Positions 39,260 through 39,559 of a stretch of DNA of 39,559 nt are shown here, in pieces. The stretch comes from Actinomycetota bacterium. GTDB taxonomy: Bacteria > Bacillota > Desulfotomaculia > Desulfotomaculales > Desulfocucumaceae. The position numbers and the translations under genes were made by a program. The notes beneath the pieces were generated by a model. The model saw only the letters and a list, made by a program, of their open reading frames with translations. It had not been told where the DNA came from and did no database searches. Each line of letters begins with the position of its first letter. Position 1 is the stretch's first letter. The stretch lies in NCBI GenBank assembly GCA_023475565.1, contig JAMCVT010000057.1, positions 1 through 39,559 on the forward strand, read 5' to 3'.

Positions 39260-39287
39260 ATGTTCAAAACGTATCCGTTTCGAACAT
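39260..39287. promoter_or_regulatory. 28-bp imperfect inverted repeat
   Basis: ATGTTCAAAACG and CGTTTCGAACAT flank TATC, with 11 of 12 positions pairing. It is adjacent to the IS remnant end and could belong to the element or be an operator for the downstream plus-strand gene. The rest of 39288-39486 is AT-rich with no gene seen. Confidence 0.4.
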
Positions 39288-39486
39288 GCTAAAGCAGATA
39301 ATAAGAGGGGGTCTGTTTGTCAGATCTAAAATATATTTTTGCAATAGTTTAACAATGCAATTTAATGGTGGATTATACAGGGATATAGGGTGAATGCCAT
39401 CTTTTTAGTATTGAACCTTTATTAAATCTTTAATATATTATTTATATTGCAAATAGTTAGAGTGGTTAAGCATAGCAGGAGTTGCT

Positions 39487-39559
39487 ATGGCAATCAAAAA
39501 TTACCACAGAGAAAGGGAGATGTATGCAGAAATGAAAAAAGCAATAGTTATTGCCATGG
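39487..39559 (+). CDS. Start of an unidentified gene, cut by the window end
   Basis: AGGAG lies 6 nt before the ATG at 39487. The frame stays open for 24 codons to the edge (AIKNYHREREMYAEMKKAIV). A second ATG inside (MKKAIVIAM) could instead be the start of an exported protein. Too little is present to name a family. Confidence 0.5.
   Translation, partial: MAIKNYHREREMYAEMKKAIVIAM

Noticed and set aside
39260-39287. LexA (SOS) operator
   Set aside because: The GTTC and GAAC half-sites are much too far apart for the Gram-positive LexA box.

Overview
The window looks like chromosomal DNA of a moderately GC-rich, Gram-positive-type anaerobe of the Firmicutes, most likely close to Desulfotomaculum/Pelotomaculum (Peptococcaceae sensu lato). 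This is an inference. It rests on the protein families (SLH/FecR-like S-layer protein, NamZ/DUF1343 with a copper-amine-oxidase-N-like tail, RCKP rubredoxin-like mini-protein, DUF116, DUF401), the strong GGAGG-type ribosome binding sites, frequent GTG/TTG starts, and abundant intergenic repeats. No rRNA, tRNA or CRISPR array was seen. Nearly all genes are on the minus strand, so transcription runs from high to low coordinates.

Region 1 (1-4.3 kb) is a complete riboflavin operon, ribD-ribE-ribBA-ribH. It has a consensus sigma-A promoter, an FMN riboswitch and an intrinsic terminator in the leader. A 327-bp repeat-rich spacer interrupts the otherwise tight operon between ribE and ribBA. Region 2 (4.3-11.7 kb) is mixed: an unknown membrane protein, a 43-aa small gene downstream of a BusR-like GntR/RCK_C regulator, a CBS-CBS-ACT gene broken by two frameshifts, a C-terminal gene remnant, cheW, two plus-strand cell-wall genes (NamZ-like and LysM), and a membrane diguanylate cyclase split by an in-frame TAG.

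Region 3 (11.7-27.7 kb) is a long co-directional series: priA, def, fmt, DUF116, rsmB, rlmN, DUF3662-FHA, FHA, PP2C, SEDS (FtsW/RodA), class B PBP, PASTA kinase, rsgA, rpe and a 40-aa RCKP mini-protein, ending at a terminator. The FHA-FHA-PP2C-SEDS-PBP-kinase block has the same order as the mycobacterial fhaA-fhaB-pstP-rodA-pbpA-pknA-pknB locus, with one kinase instead of two. It joins peptidoglycan synthesis and Ser/Thr phosphorylation to ribosome maturation (rsgA, rlmN, rsmB) and translation initiation and maturation (fmt, def).

Region 4 (27.9-37.9 kb) holds a metallo-beta-lactamase-fold protein and a giant exported protein. The giant gene encodes SLH domains, FecR-like segments, Big-like, chitobiase-like, PD40 propeller, FN3, RCC1 propeller, Ig-like and a second PD40 propeller. 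It is interrupted by one in-frame TGA and one frameshift. Next comes a two-gene operon of a PtsI C-terminal-like TIM barrel, apparently lacking catalytic residues, and a DUF401 membrane protein.

Region 5 (38-39.6 kb) is repeat-rich: a multi-hairpin repeat in three copies, a recent 385-bp-offset tandem duplication that leaves a truncated copy of a small gene beside its intact copy, a decayed IS200/IS605-family tnpA end, and the start of a plus-strand gene cut by the window edge. Heptameric TTCTG-type repeats recur in several intergenic gaps (near 140, 24610, 24860, 27800 and 27940).
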